This document shows, in pieces, positions 1-11,248 of a stretch of 60,000 nt of DNA (position 1 is the first letter of the stretch; each line of letters starts with the position of its first letter). The stretch comes from Polytrichum commune (lineage: Eukaryota; Streptophyta; Polytrichopsida; Polytrichales; Polytrichaceae). The stretch covers positions 53,689,169 to 53,749,168 of the forward strand of contig OX485806.1 of the NCBI GenBank assembly GCA_950295325.1. Reading direction: 5' to 3'. The translations under genes were made by a program, and so were the position numbers. Below the pieces are notes generated by a model. That model was not told the DNA's origin. It saw only the letters and a program-made list of their open reading frames with translations, and searched no databases.

Positions 1-590
1 GCAAGTGAGGAGTCCATCAACATCTACATGAACCGTAAATGAAGATGAAGTGGTTGGTTGTTAATATTAGACATCATACAAGGAAGTTATGATGGTCTGA
101 AGCTGCTAGGGGCTTCTAGGCCCAACGGCTAAGGGAAAGTGTCCACTTGGCCCCAACTCTTGGTAGAGAGACAAGAGGTTGGTTGATGGTGGGGTAGGGG
201 CCCCGCGTAAAGTCCTAGAGGCTTATAGGGGTGAGGTGGTGTGGCCTCACCCACCCGAGGCCGAACGGCACGGCCTCCATGGGCTTTGGCCCATTGGGAG
301 GCCATAGTTGCCTAGTATGGTTCGGGTTGTTGTAGTGTTGCTCCGGCAACGCGATGATCAACATAGGATTGGACTTCCATGGATGGAAGTCCACATCGAA
401 GAAATGGGTTACCAATTAGGGGTGAGTCCCGAAACCAAAGTAGGAGGGTCGGTTCCCTCCTATGAACTATAGGTCCGGGGTAGGAGGAGCTAACCATTAG
501 CATGGCGGTATGCGAAGGGTTAGCGCTTGTAACCTTTGCTAGGAATGAAAATTGGCAAGATGGTCAAGGGGGCTAGCAAAGGTTGCGACA
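1..590 (+). repeat. E1 5' LTR, 3' portion
   Basis: It matches the last 60% of the complete LTRs in this window and ends with GGTTGCGACA at 590. It contains the reverse of the TATA-like block seen in other copies (GGCTTATAGGG near 211) and several inverted repeats typical of the family. Its left part lies outside the window. Confidence 0.9.
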
Positions 591-592
591 TT

Positions 593-604
593 TGGTATCA
601 GAGC
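593..604 (+). other. Primer-binding site for initiator Met-tRNA (E1)
   Basis: TGGTATCAGAGC lies two bases after the LTR end. This is the standard plant LTR-retrotransposon primer-binding site, complementary to the 3' end of initiator tRNA-Met. The same 12 bases, or their complement, follow the LTRs of E3, E2 and E5. Confidence 0.93.
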
Positions 605-641
605 AGGGTTCCAGTTTTTGAGCTAGCACTTTGAGGGAAGT

Positions 642-1500
642 ATGGCTATCAAATAAGCGGGTTATGATGATGACCCAGGGTTTCCAAAAGGTTGTGAGGC
701 TCAAATTGGAACAAAGATCATGTGTAAATAGAATTTGACCATAACATTGGTTCTAATGACAATGGTGGGCATGATGGTGGATTCGGTAAGGAAAATGGTG
801 GAGTCCCTTGAAAGGGCTCCTGCAGACCTCAAAAAGCATTTGGGGCCTAGAATACTGAATGCACCCAAAACCTTGGAGGGCATTAATGTTGGATTGAAAT
901 TCCAATTCGAAATGCTTGGAAGGTATTGATGTTGGAATGAATTTGGTGGAAATGAGGCGTCCGGGCCTCTTAAGGCGTATATGCGTGAATTTCACACCCA
1001 AATGAATTGTACATCTTAGTTGAACGATTTCTAAAAAATACATCGTTTTAGGTGGGGTTTCAAAAGCGGGTGGTGAATACCAAGTTCGAATTTCCAAAAG
1101 TTTATTGAGGTTGTGGCGGGGATCATCAAAATTGCCACGAGCATTAAGGCCGATGACCCCAATAAGAAATTTGGCGGTGCCTTACAACAATGGACGTTGA
1201 GGGGAGATAGGTACCACGCCAAATAATACTTGTGCCGCGGACCGAATGTAAGACAATGGCATTGTGGCCAAGGCTTGTAGCCTTAAGCCGAGGCCAAGTC
1301 TTTCGTACCTTGAGGCTCAAATGAATGGGAGAATGTCTCATGGGTTGACAAAGAGGCAACCATTCCTTCTTGAGCCCAAAACTCACAAGGCAGTTGGGTC
1401 TTGCCGATTGATAGAGCGGGCAAGTCCACCAAGGTGCGGTTTGGAAAGGGCGAACCGCATGAGACAAAGGAGACCACGATGCATTCATTCAAAAAGGGCT
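642..1500 (+). pseudogene. E1 gag-protease remnant
   Basis: The start ATG at 642 is followed by a stop at codon 5. Pieces in shifted frames match the gag N-terminus of E5 (for example the NAPKTLEGINVGLKF stretch near 858-902). The gag core with the WW motif found in E5 is missing, and the sequence jumps directly to the gag C-terminal part near 955. One remnant of the zinc-knuckle repeat is seen near 1215-1250, against several in E3 and in the E2/E4 chimera. A protease-region piece at about 1400-1490 then joins abruptly to the C-terminal end of reverse transcriptase, so the rest of protease and the RT core are deleted. It cannot make a functional protein. Confidence 0.75.
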
Positions 1501-1591
1501 TAGGTCATTTGTTGGCCTAGCCAACTACTACCACCACTTCATTCGAGAGTTTTTGAAGGTTGCTAGGACCTTATTCAACTTATTGAGGAAA

Positions 1592-2047
1592 ATGGCTATC
1601 CCAAGAGTGGGATAAGTCTTGTCACCAAGTCTTTGAGGAGGTTAAGAGCAAGTTGTCTTCGCCACCCGTGCTCAAGTTCGCGTTTTTGACAAACCTTTTG
1701 AGGTGCATACGGAGGCGAGTGACTTTAGCATTTGCGGATGTTGAGGCAAAATGGATGGCCATTGCATATATGAGCATGAAGCTCGATGGTTGTCCGACCT
1801 TGTCCAATTTGTGCAAGAAATGGCTATCCCAAGAGTGGGATGAGCCTTGCCACCAAGTCTTTGGGGAGCTTAAGACCAAATTCTCTTCGCCGCCCGTGCT
1901 TAAGTTCGCGGAGCTTGACAAACCTCTTGAGGTGCATACGGGGGTGAGTGACTTTGCCAATGGCGGATTGTTGATGTAAGATGGATGGCCATTGCATATG
2001 GGAGCATGAAGCTCGATGGTTGTCAAAGAAGACAACCAACTCATGAC
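1592..2047 (+). repeat. 228-bp tandem duplication inside E1 pol
   Basis: The block beginning ATGGCTATCCCAAGAGTGGG occurs at 1592 and again at 1820, each followed by the RT-RNase H connection sequence. E3 and the E2/E4 chimera carry three such starts at the same place. Confidence 0.85.
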
Positions 2048-2600
2048 AAAGAACTTCTTTGCCGTAGTGCATTGCTTGAAGATGTGGCGACACTATTTGG
2101 GGTCAAACAAAGCAAAGGTCTACATGGACAATGTGTCCTAAAAGAATTTTGACATACAAACGCAAGTGAGCGCCAAGTTATTGCGGTGGCATGATAGTTT
2201 GGCGCTTATGAAGGTGGATTTGATCCACAAACCGGACCGTGGAAATGTGGTGCCGGATGCGCGAAGTAGACCGGAAGAGTTTCAAGCAATGAGAACCATC
2301 CAAACCTTGTGGCTAATGTGTGCCGGCGAAGGAAACTTGTGATGCAAGATACGGGAGGGATAAATTAACTACCCCAAAGCACAAAAGCTTTTAGGTGAGC
2401 TTCGCAAGAGCAAGGTGCTCAAAGAGGTTAAGTTGGTGGACGGATTGTTCAAGTGCAAACAAAGTTGGGTGTATGTGCCACAAGGCAAGTTGAGGCTATC
2501 GGTTTTGAAGGAGGAATATGATAGTCCTATTGCCGGCCATAAAGGAGAAAGAAACAACCGCCATAGAATGATGTCAAAGAGGTACCGTTGGCGGTGCATA

Positions 2601-2740
2601 AAGGAGGATATAGCCCACTTTGTGAAGGCGTGAATAAAGTGCCAAGTGAACCGAGCCTCTTACCAAAAGCAAGGAGGATATAGCCCACTTTGTGAAGGCG
2701 TGAATAAAGTGCCAAGTGAACCGAGCCTCTTACCAAAAGC
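2601..2740 (+). repeat. Perfect 70-bp direct duplication in E1 integrase
   Basis: 2601-2670 and 2671-2740 are identical by eye. The block covers the integrase zinc-finger end. Because 70 is not a multiple of three, the duplication also shifts the frame. Confidence 0.95.
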
Positions 2741-3894
2741 AAGGCGGTTTCTTGCAACCGTTGCCTATCCCGTCGGCGCCATGGCATAGTATGTGCATGG
2801 ACTTGATCACAAGTTTGCCGAAGTCACATGGGTATGATGCCATTTTGTTGATGGTAGAGCGGTTTGCCAAGTTGGCACACATGGTGCCGATTGTGGGAAC
2901 CGCCACCGCGTTGGAGACCGCATAGTCTTTTCTCAAAGGATGGTTGAGGCACCACGGGTTGCCAAGAGTGATTGTGGCGGATCAAGATCCAAAGTTCACA
3001 AGTGCATTTTCAATGCATTCCTCTAAGGAGGTCGGAATGAAACTAAGGTTTAGCACAGCCTTGCATTCCCAAATGGATGGGAAAGCGGAACGTGTGAATG
3101 GAGTCTTGAAGCAATACTTGAGGGACTTGGTGGGGGCGGACCAAGGAGATTGGGCGGACTATGTGGGTCGAGCGGAGTGTAATTGCAATGTAGCCACGCA
3201 CTTGGCTACCAAGGGGTGGTCTTTCATGGTGGTTTATGGAGTGCATGCACTCCAACCTATTAACCTAGCTCTGGAGGGGGCACATTCAACACTAGAGTTC
3301 AACCAAGATGGTGAGGACTTGGCCAAGGATGGTAAACAAGTCTTGGAGATGACCAAGTTGTTGGTGGAGAAAGCCCGAAGGTGCTACAAAGTGCAAGTCA
3401 ATGCCGGAAGACGTGAAGTGGAGAATGAGGTGGGCCAAAAGGTGTTGTTGAATGTGAACAACTTCACTTAGCCGGAAGGCCTCACTCCAAAGTTCATGTC
3501 CAAAATTGGAGCTTCGTTTTCCATTGTGGAACAAGTGTTCAAGGACATGTATAAGTTGGAATTATCGCCGGAGATCAAAGTGCATCCGACATTTCATGTC
3601 TCATTCCTAAAGCCATTTAAGGACAACACCTTGTGGCCCGATCACAAGCAAGTGATTAGGCCACCTCCCGACCTTGTGGACGTCATTTGGAACATGAGGT
3701 AGGAGGGCATCCTCAAGTGTAGGAAGCCCAAGTGAAAAGGAAAGAAAATGTACAAATGAGTACTTGATGAAATGGTGAGGATACCATGATTAAGAAACCG
3801 TTTGGGTAGCCGCATGAGACATGATGAACGGCAATGAATTGGTGAAGCACTTTGAAGAAACTTAGGCTAGACATTCCAATAAAATGAAGCGTAG

Positions 3895-4262
3895 GCATTG
3901 ATGAGGACATCAATCTCCTTTAGTGGGGGAAAGACACTAGTAGCACACTTAACTTCGAAGCTAATTATTCCACAACATGAACTTGATCTTTGGCTTGAGG
4001 GAATAAAGTCCAAACTTTAGTGGTGCAAAGAGAAAAGTATGAGATGAGGTCCTAGTCTTGTACTTGTGCTTGGTTAATGGAAGAGGGGGAATAGATATGC
4101 CAAACTAGGTTGGGTAAGCCGAGTAATTGGGGCCATGGCTTGGAGGGGCCTTGGATAAAACCAAGAAACTTCTTAGTTGTGGGCTTGTCCGGGCGGGGAC
4201 AAGGTGATGGCGCGTGCTCATAAAAGTGCTACCCGCGAGCTAACGAGAGTTGGCGCATGGGA
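3895..4262 (+). other. E1 3' untranslated region, first part
   Basis: Non-coding sequence between the end of pol and the polypurine tract. It matches the E5 region 58190-58555 and, in reverse, the E2, E3, E4 and E6 regions. It stops at GCATGGGA where E2 inserted and continues at 24281. Confidence 0.85.
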
Positions 4263-4367
4263 TGTCGCAACCCTTGCTAGCCCCTCCTTGACCATCTTGC
4301 CAATTTTCAATTCTAGCAAAGGTTACGAGTGGCTAACCCTTCGCATACCGCCATGCTAATGGTTAGC

Positions 4368-6318
4368 TGTCGCGCACCTCTCCATGAGGAGTGGCCGAAA
4401 CACCATGGGCACAAGGGGGACCCCGGAGTGACACCCGGGACTTGTGGCGCCGTTGGTGAGAGGGCCCAAGTGATCCTAGTGTGGGTGAGGGCCCCGGGCG
4501 TTGGGAACGCCTCCCACCCACAAAGACTAGGAGGCATGTCGCAACCCTTGCTAGGTCCCTTAATAATCTTGCCAATTTTCGTTTCTAGCAAAGGTTACGA
4601 GCGCTAACCCTTCGCATTCCGCCATGCTAATGGATAGCTCCTCTTACCCCGGACCAATAGTTCATAGGAGGGAACCAACCCTCCTACTTTGCTTTCAGGA
4701 CTCACCCCTTAATCGGTAACCCATTTCCCCAATGTGGACTTCCATCCATGGAAGTCCAATCTTATGTTGATCATCGCGTTGCCGGAGCAACACTACAACA
4801 ACCCGAACCATACTAGGCAACTATGGCCTCACAATAGGCCAAAGCCCATGGAGGCCTTGCCGTTCGGCCTCGGGTGGGTGAGGCCACACCACCTCACCCA
4901 TATAAGCCTCTAGGACTCTACACGGAGCCCCTACCCCACCGCCAACCAACCTCTTGTCTCTCTACCAAGAGTTGGGGCCAAGTGGACATTTTCCTTTAGC
5001 TGCTGGGCCTAGAACCCCCCCAGCAGCTTCAGACCATCATAACTTCCTTGTATGATGTCTGATCATAACAACCAACCACTCCATCCTCATCTACGCTTCA
5101 CGTAGATGCCGATGGACTCCTCACTTGCCCCATTCGGGCAAGTCTTGAGGAAGTTATGCGTGTTTGAACCTTGGCAGTCCCGGGAATCACTCCCAGGCAC
5201 TGCTGTACCAGGGCGCTGTCCCGGGACAGCGCCCCACTCAAATGGCCATAACTCCTAGCTCACACCTCCGATTGAGGTGTTCTTGAGCTTTCTAGAATCA
5301 CCACGCCATGAGCTACGCATAGCTCATGGCCTTACCCTTGTGCCTCCTAGTCTTCGTGGGTGGGAGGCGTTCCCAACGCCCGGGGCCCTCACCCACACTA
5401 GGATCACTTGGGCCCTCTCACCAACGGCGCCACAAGTCCCGGGTGTCACTCCGGGGTCCCCCTTGTGCCCATGGTGTTTCGGGCACTCCTCATGGAGAGG
5501 TGCGCGACAAGGCATGAGGGTGAGGCCATGAGCTATGCGTAGCTCATGGCATGGTGATTCTAGAATGCTCAAGATCACCTCAATCGGAGGTGTGAGCTAG
5601 GAGTTATGGCCATTTGAGTGGGGTGCTGTCCCGGGACAGCGCCCTGGTACAGCAGTGTCTGGGAGTGATTCCCGGGACTGCCAAGGTTCAAACAGGCATA
5701 ACTTCCTCAAGACTTGCCCGAATGGGGCAAGTGAGGAGTCCATCGGCATCTACGTGAAGCGTAGATGAAGATGGAGTGGTTGGTTTGTGTGATCAGACAT
5801 CATACAAGGAAGTTATGATGGTCTGAAGCTGCTGGGGGGGTTCTAGGCCCAGCAGCTAAGGGAAAATGTCCACTTGGCCCCAACTCTTGGTAGAGAGACA
5901 AGAGGTTGGTTGACGGTGGGGTAGGGGCCCCGCGTGAAGTCCTAGAGGCTTATATGGGTGAGGTGGTGTGGCCTCACCCACCCGAGGCCGAACGGCACGG
6001 CCTCCATGGGCATTGGCCCATTGTGAGGCCATAGTTGCCTAGTATGGTTCGGGTTGTTGTAGTGTTGCTCCGGCAACGCGATGATCAACATAGGATTGGA
6101 CTTCCATGGATGGAAGTCCACATTGGGGAAATGGGTTACCGATTAAGGGGTGAGTCCCGAAAGCAAAGTAGGAGGGTTGGTTCCCTCCTATGAACTATTG
6201 GTCCGGGGTAAGAGGAGCTATCCATTAGCATGGCGGAATGCGAAGGGTTAGCGCTCGTAACCTTTGCTAGAAACGAAAATTGGCAAGATTATTAAGGGAC
6301 CTAGCAAGGGTTGCGACA
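4368..6318 (+). mobile_element. S1, solo LTR inside the E2 3' LTR
   Basis: It starts TGTCGCGCACC, ends TTGCGACA and is flanked by TTAGC (4363-4367 and 6319-6323). After removing S2 and its duplicated target the length is 973 bp, exactly one LTR. A solo LTR forms by recombination between the two LTRs of a full element. Confidence 0.92.
4537..5509 (-). mobile_element. S2, solo LTR inside S1
   Basis: A 973-bp LTR in reverse orientation, TGTCGCAACC to GTGCGCGACA, flanked by AGGCA (4532-4536 and 5510-5514). It is the fourth layer of nesting here: E1, E2, S1, S2. Confidence 0.93.
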
Positions 6319-7253
6319 TTAGCTCCTCTAGCAAATGTTACGAGTGGCTAACCCTTCGCATACCACCATGCTAATGGTTAGCTCCTCTAACCCCGGACCA
6401 ATAGTTCATAGGAGGGAACCAACCCTCCTACTTTGCTTTTGGGACTCACCCCTTAATCGGTAACCCATTTCCCCAATGTGGACTTCCATCCATGGAAGTC
6501 CAATCCTATGTTGATCATCGCGTTGCCGGAGCAACACTACAACAACCCGAACCATACTAGGCAACTATGGCCCCACAATGGGCCAATGCCCATGGAGGCC
6601 GTGCCGTTCGGCCTCGGGTGGGTGAGGCCACACCACCTCACCCATATAAGCCTCTAGGACTTCACGCGGGGCCCCTACCCCACCGTCAACCAACCTCTTG
6701 TCTCTCTACCAAGAGTTGGGGCCAAGTGGACATTTTCCTTTAGCTGCTGGGCCTAGAACCCCCCCAGCAGCTTCAGACCATCATAACTTCCTTGTATGAT
6801 GTCTAATCATGACAACCAACCACTCCATCTTCATCTACGTTTCACGTAGATGCCGATGGACTCCTCACGCGCCCCGTTTGGGCAAGTTATGAGGACGTTA
6901 TGCCTCTTTGAACCTTGGCAGTCCCGGGAGTCACTCCCAGGCACTGCTGCACCAGGGCGCTGTCCCGGGACAGCGCCCCACTCAAATGGCCATAACTCCT
7001 AGCTCACACCTCGGATTGAGGTGTTCTTGAGCATTCTAGAATCACCACGCTATGAGCTACGCATAGCTCATGGCCTTACCCTCATGCTTCCTAGTCTCAG
7101 TGGGTGGGAGGCGTTACCAACGCCCAGGGCCCTCACCCACACTAGGATCACTTGGGCCCTCCTACTAATGGCGCCACAAGTCCCGGGTGTCACTCCGGGG
7201 TCCCCCTTGTGCCCATGGTGTTTCGGCCACTCCTTATGGAGAGGTGCGCGACA

Positions 7254-8055
7254 CTCACCCCCACCAAACGGAGTCGATGCCCTCATCGACTATACTCTTA
7301 GTCGGCACACCAATTCTCAAGTTGCCATCCTCTATGGTGCCGCATTGTGTTTACCTTAGGGCGCGACCCCCACAATGCATCTTCAAATTTGGCATAGTCC
7401 CAAAGGTGTCGTTCCTAGGTGGTCCGTTAGCGACCTTGGATCTCTCATCCAAGGACCTAACCTATACTAGACCCACCTACTTTGGGAGTGAGTTGGGTTG
7501 CCCCTCCTTTGGGACCTCCCCCGTTAGGCTCCACTAGCCTAACGTGACACATCTAGGCGAGACCTCAACGCTTCCACTAAGTTGTCTCGGTTGCAACTCC
7601 GAGATGGCTTTCCATTGTTAAGCCACGCCTCGATCGCACGGGGGTGATGCCAAGTCCCGCCCGACTCGGTTCCCACTTTGCTCTTTCGAGACATGGGTTC
7701 ATGACTCCCATGCGCCAACTCTCGTTAGCTTGCGGGTAGCACTTTTATGAGCACGCGCCATCACCTTGTCCCCGCCCGGACAAGCCCACAACTAAGAAGT
7801 TTCTTGGTTTTATCCAAGGCCCCTCCTAGCCATGGCCCCCAATTACTCAGCTTACCCAACCTAGTTTGGCATGTCTATTCCCTCTCTTCCATTAACCAAG
7901 CACAAGTACAAGACTAGGACCTCATCTCATACTTTTCTCTTTGCACCACTAAAGTTTGGACTTTATTCCCTCAAGCCAAAGAACAAGTTCATGTTGTGGA
8001 GTAATTAACCTCGAAGCTAAGTGTGCTACTAGCGTCTCTCCCCCACTAAAGGAGA
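7254..8055 (-). other. E2 polypurine tract and 3' untranslated region
   Basis: The first 15 bases are the complement of the polypurine tract (TTTGGTGGGGGTGAG on the element strand). About 800 bp of non-coding sequence follows, shared with every other copy. Frames open on the + strand here are antisense and were not taken as genes. Confidence 0.85.
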
Positions 8056-9472
8056 TTGATGTCCTCATCAATGCCTACGCTTCATTTCATTGGAGTGTCT
8101 AGCCTTAGTTTCTTCAAAGTGCTTTACCAATTCCTTGCCGTTCATCATGTCTCTTGCCGCTACCCAAACGGCTTCTTTCTCATGGTATCCTCACCATTTC
8201 ACCAAGTACTCCTTTGTACATTTTCTTTCCTTTTCACTTGGGCTTCCTACACTTGAGGATGCCCTCCTACCTCATGTTCCAAATGACCTCCATAAGGTCG
8301 GGACGTGGCCTAATCACTTGCTTGTGTTCGGGACACAAGGTGTCGTCCTAAAATGACTTTCGTAATGAGACATGAAATGTCGGATGCACTTTGATCTCTG
8401 GTAGTAATTCCAATCTATACATGTCCTTGAACACTTGTTCCATAATGGAAAACAAAGCTCCAATTTTGGACATGAACTTTGGAGTGAGGCCTTCCGGCTA
8501 AGTGAAGTTGTTCACATTCAACAACGCCTTTTGGCCCACCTCATTCTCCACTTCGCATCTTCCGGCATTGACTTGCACTCCGTAGCACCTTCGGGCTTTC
8601 TCCACCAACAACTTGGTCATCTCTAAGACTTGTTCACGCTTCTTGGCCAAGTCCTCACCATCTTGGTTGAACTCTAGTGTTGAATGTGCCCCCTCGAGAG
8701 CTAGGTTAATAGGTTGGAGCACATCCACTCCATAAGCCACCACCAAAGACCACCCATTGGTAGCCAAGTGCGTGGCTACATTGCAATTACACTCCGCTCG
8801 ACCCACATAGTCCGCCCAATCTCCTTGGTCCGCCCCCACCAAGTTCCTCAAGTATTGCTTCAAGACTCCATTCACACGCTCCGATTTCCCATTCATTTGG
8901 GAATGCAAGGTCGTGCTAAACCTTAGTTTCATTCCGACCTCCTTAGAGAAATGCATTGAAAATGCACTTGTGAACTTTGGATCTTGATCCCACACAATCA
9001 CTCTTGGCAACCCGTGGTGCCTCAACCATCCTTTGAGAAAAGGCTATGCGGTCTCCAACGCGGTGGCGGTTCCCACAATCGGCACCATGTGTGCCCACTT
9101 GGCAAACCGCTCTACCATCAACAAGATGGCATCATACCCATGTGACTCCGGCAGACTTGTGATCAAGTCCATGCACATACCATGCCATGGCGCCAACGGG
9201 ATAGGCAACGGTTGCAAGAAGCCGCCTTGCCTTTGGTAAGAGGCTCGGTTCACTTGGCACTTTGATTCAAGCCTTCACAAAGTGGGCTATATCTTCCTTT
9301 ATGCACCGCCAATGGTACCCGTTTGACACCATTCTATGGCGGCTTTTTCTTTCTCCTCTATGGCCGGCAATAGGACTATCATATTCCTCCTTCAAAACCG
9401 ATAGCCTCAACTTGCCTTGTGGCACATAGACCCGACTTTGTTTGCACTTGAACAATCCGTCCACCAACTTAA
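8056..9472 (-). pseudogene. E2 pol remnant: chromodomain trace and integrase
   Basis: Read on the - strand. The integrase core at 8498-9025 resembles E5 integrase, with the second Asp (QDPKF) and the Glu (ERVNG) still present. Shared stops: TAG after NFT (8498-8500), TAG after ETA near 9044, TGA at the zinc-finger Cys near 9264. The chromodomain end near 8060-8290 is broken into short frames. The copy is cut at 9472 where E3 inserted and resumes at 16524. Confidence 0.85.
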
Positions 9473-10446
9473 TGTCGCAACCCTTGCTAGGTCCCTTAAT
9501 AATCTTGCCAATTTTCAATTCTAGCAAAGGTTACGAGTTGCTAACCCTTCGCATTCCGCCATGCTAATGGATAGCTCCTCTTACCCCGGACCAATAGTTC
9601 ATAGGAGGGAACCAACCCTCCTACTTTGCTTTCGGGACTCACCCCTTAATCGGTAACCCATTTCCCCAATGTGGACTTCCATCCATGGAAGTCCAATCCT
9701 ATGTTGATCATCGCGTTGCCGGAGCAACACTACAACAACCCGAACCATACTAGGCAACTATGTCCTCACAATGGGCCAATGCCCATGGAGGCCGTGCCGT
9801 TCGGCCTCGGGTGGGTGAGGCCACACCACCTCACCCATATAAGCCTCTAGGACTCTACACGGAGCCCCTACCCCACCGCCAACCAACCTCTTGTCTCTCT
9901 ACCAAGAGTTGGGGCCAAGTGGACATTTTCCCTTAGCTGCTGGGCCTAGAACCCCCCCAGCAGCTTCAGACCATCATAACTTCCTTGTATGATGTCTGAT
10001 CATAACAACCAACCACTCCATCCTCATCTACGCTTCACGTAGATGCCGATGGACTCCTTGCTTGCCCCATTCGGGCAAGGCTTGAGGAAGTTATGCCTGT
10101 TTGAACCTTGGCAGTCCCGGGAATCACTCCCAGGCACTGCTGTAGCAGGGCGCTGTCCCGGGACAGCACCCCACTCAAATGGCCATAACTCCTAGCTCAC
10201 ACCTCCGATTGAGGTGATCTTGAGCATTCTAGAATCACCACGCCATGAGCTACGCATAGCTCATGGCCTCACCCTCATGCCTCCTAGTCTTTGTGGGTGG
10301 GAGGCGTTCCCAACGCCCGGGGCCCTCACCCACACTAGGATCACTTGGGCCCTCTCACCAACGGCGCCACAAGTCCCGGGTGTCACTCCGGGGTCCCCCT
10401 TGTGCCCATGGTGTTTCGGGCACTCCTCATGGAGAGGTGCGCGACA
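9473..10446 (-). repeat. E3 3' LTR
   Basis: TGTCGCAACC to GTGCGCGACA, followed directly by the polypurine tract complement CTCACCCCCACC. It carries a TATA-like CATATAAGCC on the + strand near 9836 and about 15 inverted repeats. Confidence 0.95.
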
Positions 10447-11248
10447 CTCACCCCCACCAAACGGAGTCGATGCCCTCATCGACTATACTCGTAGTCGGCA
10501 CACCAATTCTCAAGTTGCCATCCTCTATGGTGCGGCATTGTGTTTACCTTAGGGCGCGACCCCCACAATGCATCTTCAAATTTGGCATGGTCCCAAAGGT
10601 GTCGTTCCTAGGTGGTCCGTTAGCGACCTTGGATCTCTCATCCAAGGACCTAACCTATACTAGACCCACCTACTTTGGGACTCACTTGGGTTGCCCCTCC
10701 TTTGGGGCCTCCCCCGTTAGGCTCCACTAGCCTAACATGACACATCTAGGCGAGACCTCAACGCTTCCACTAAGTTGTCTCGGTTGCAACTCCGAGATGG
10801 CTTTCCATTGTTAAGCCACGCCTCGATCGCACGGGGGTGATGCCAAGTCCCGCCCGACTCGGTTCCCACTTTGCTCTTTCGAGACATGGGTTCATGACTC
10901 CCATGCGCCAACTCTCGTTAGCTCGCGGGTAGCACTTTTATGAGCACGCGCCATCACCTTGTCCCCGCCCGGACAAGCCCACAACTAAGAAGTTTCTTGG
11001 TTTTATCCAAGGCCCCTCCAAGCCATGGCCCCCAATTACTCGGCTTACCCAACCTAGTTTGGCATGTCTATTCCCCCTCTTCCATTAACCAAACACAAGT
11101 ACAAGACTAGGACCTCATCTCATACTTTTCTCTTTGCACCACTAAAGTTTGGACTTTATTCCCTCAAGCCAAAGAACAAGTTCATGTTGTGGAGCAATTA
11201 ACCTCGAAGCTAAGTGTGCTAGTAGCGTCTCTCCCCCACTAAAGGAGA
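10447..11248 (-). other. E3 polypurine tract and 3' untranslated region
   Basis: Homologous to 7254-8055 and, in reverse, to the E5 3' region. An antisense open frame of 155 codons (10263-10730, + strand) recurs in E4 and E6, but its open state can be explained by shared recent ancestry. Confidence 0.85.

Larger units (their letters stand above)
1503..3880 (+). pseudogene. E1 pol remnant: RT tail, RNase H, integrase, trace of chromodomain
   Basis: The sequence starts at the RT C-terminal GLANYY region and continues through the RT-RNase H connection (duplicated), RNase H, integrase (best frame 2944-3471) and a decayed chromodomain near 3700-3860. The integrase piece keeps the second Asp (QDPKF) and the Glu (AERVNG) of the DDE triad. 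Stops interrupt every domain: a TAA after GGLLM at 1977-1979, a TGA at the zinc-binding Cys position near 2631, a TAG after ETA at 2923-2925 and a TAG after NFT at 3469-3471. The last three recur in other copies, so most of the damage predates the insertion of E1. Confidence 0.85.
4263..7253 (-). repeat. E2 3' LTR, interrupted by S1/S2
   Basis: The LTR runs 4263-4367 and 6324-7253, with S1 plus its target duplication TTAGC between. The polypurine tract follows directly (CTCACCCCCACCAAA at 7254, complement strand), which identifies this as the 3' LTR. Without S1 it is about 1035 bp rather than 973, because about 60 bp around AGCAAATGTTACGAGTGGC is duplicated just after the insertion. Confidence 0.87.

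Noticed and set aside
593-604. Possible tRNA gene fragments from the Met-tRNA match
   Set aside because: Only 12 bases match, two bases from an LTR; it is a primer-binding site. No tRNA cloverleaf was found.
4329-5578. Several 60-90-codon frames on both strands in the LTRs
   Set aside because: They lie in non-coding LTR hairpins, overlap each other on opposite strands, and recur wherever an LTR occurs.
10263-10730. 155-codon antisense frame across LTR end and 3' region, also open at 18012-18479 and 43694-44161
   Set aside because: It runs against the element, has the composition of a shadow frame, is shorter in E2 (7187-7537), and its recurrence is explained by recent common ancestry.
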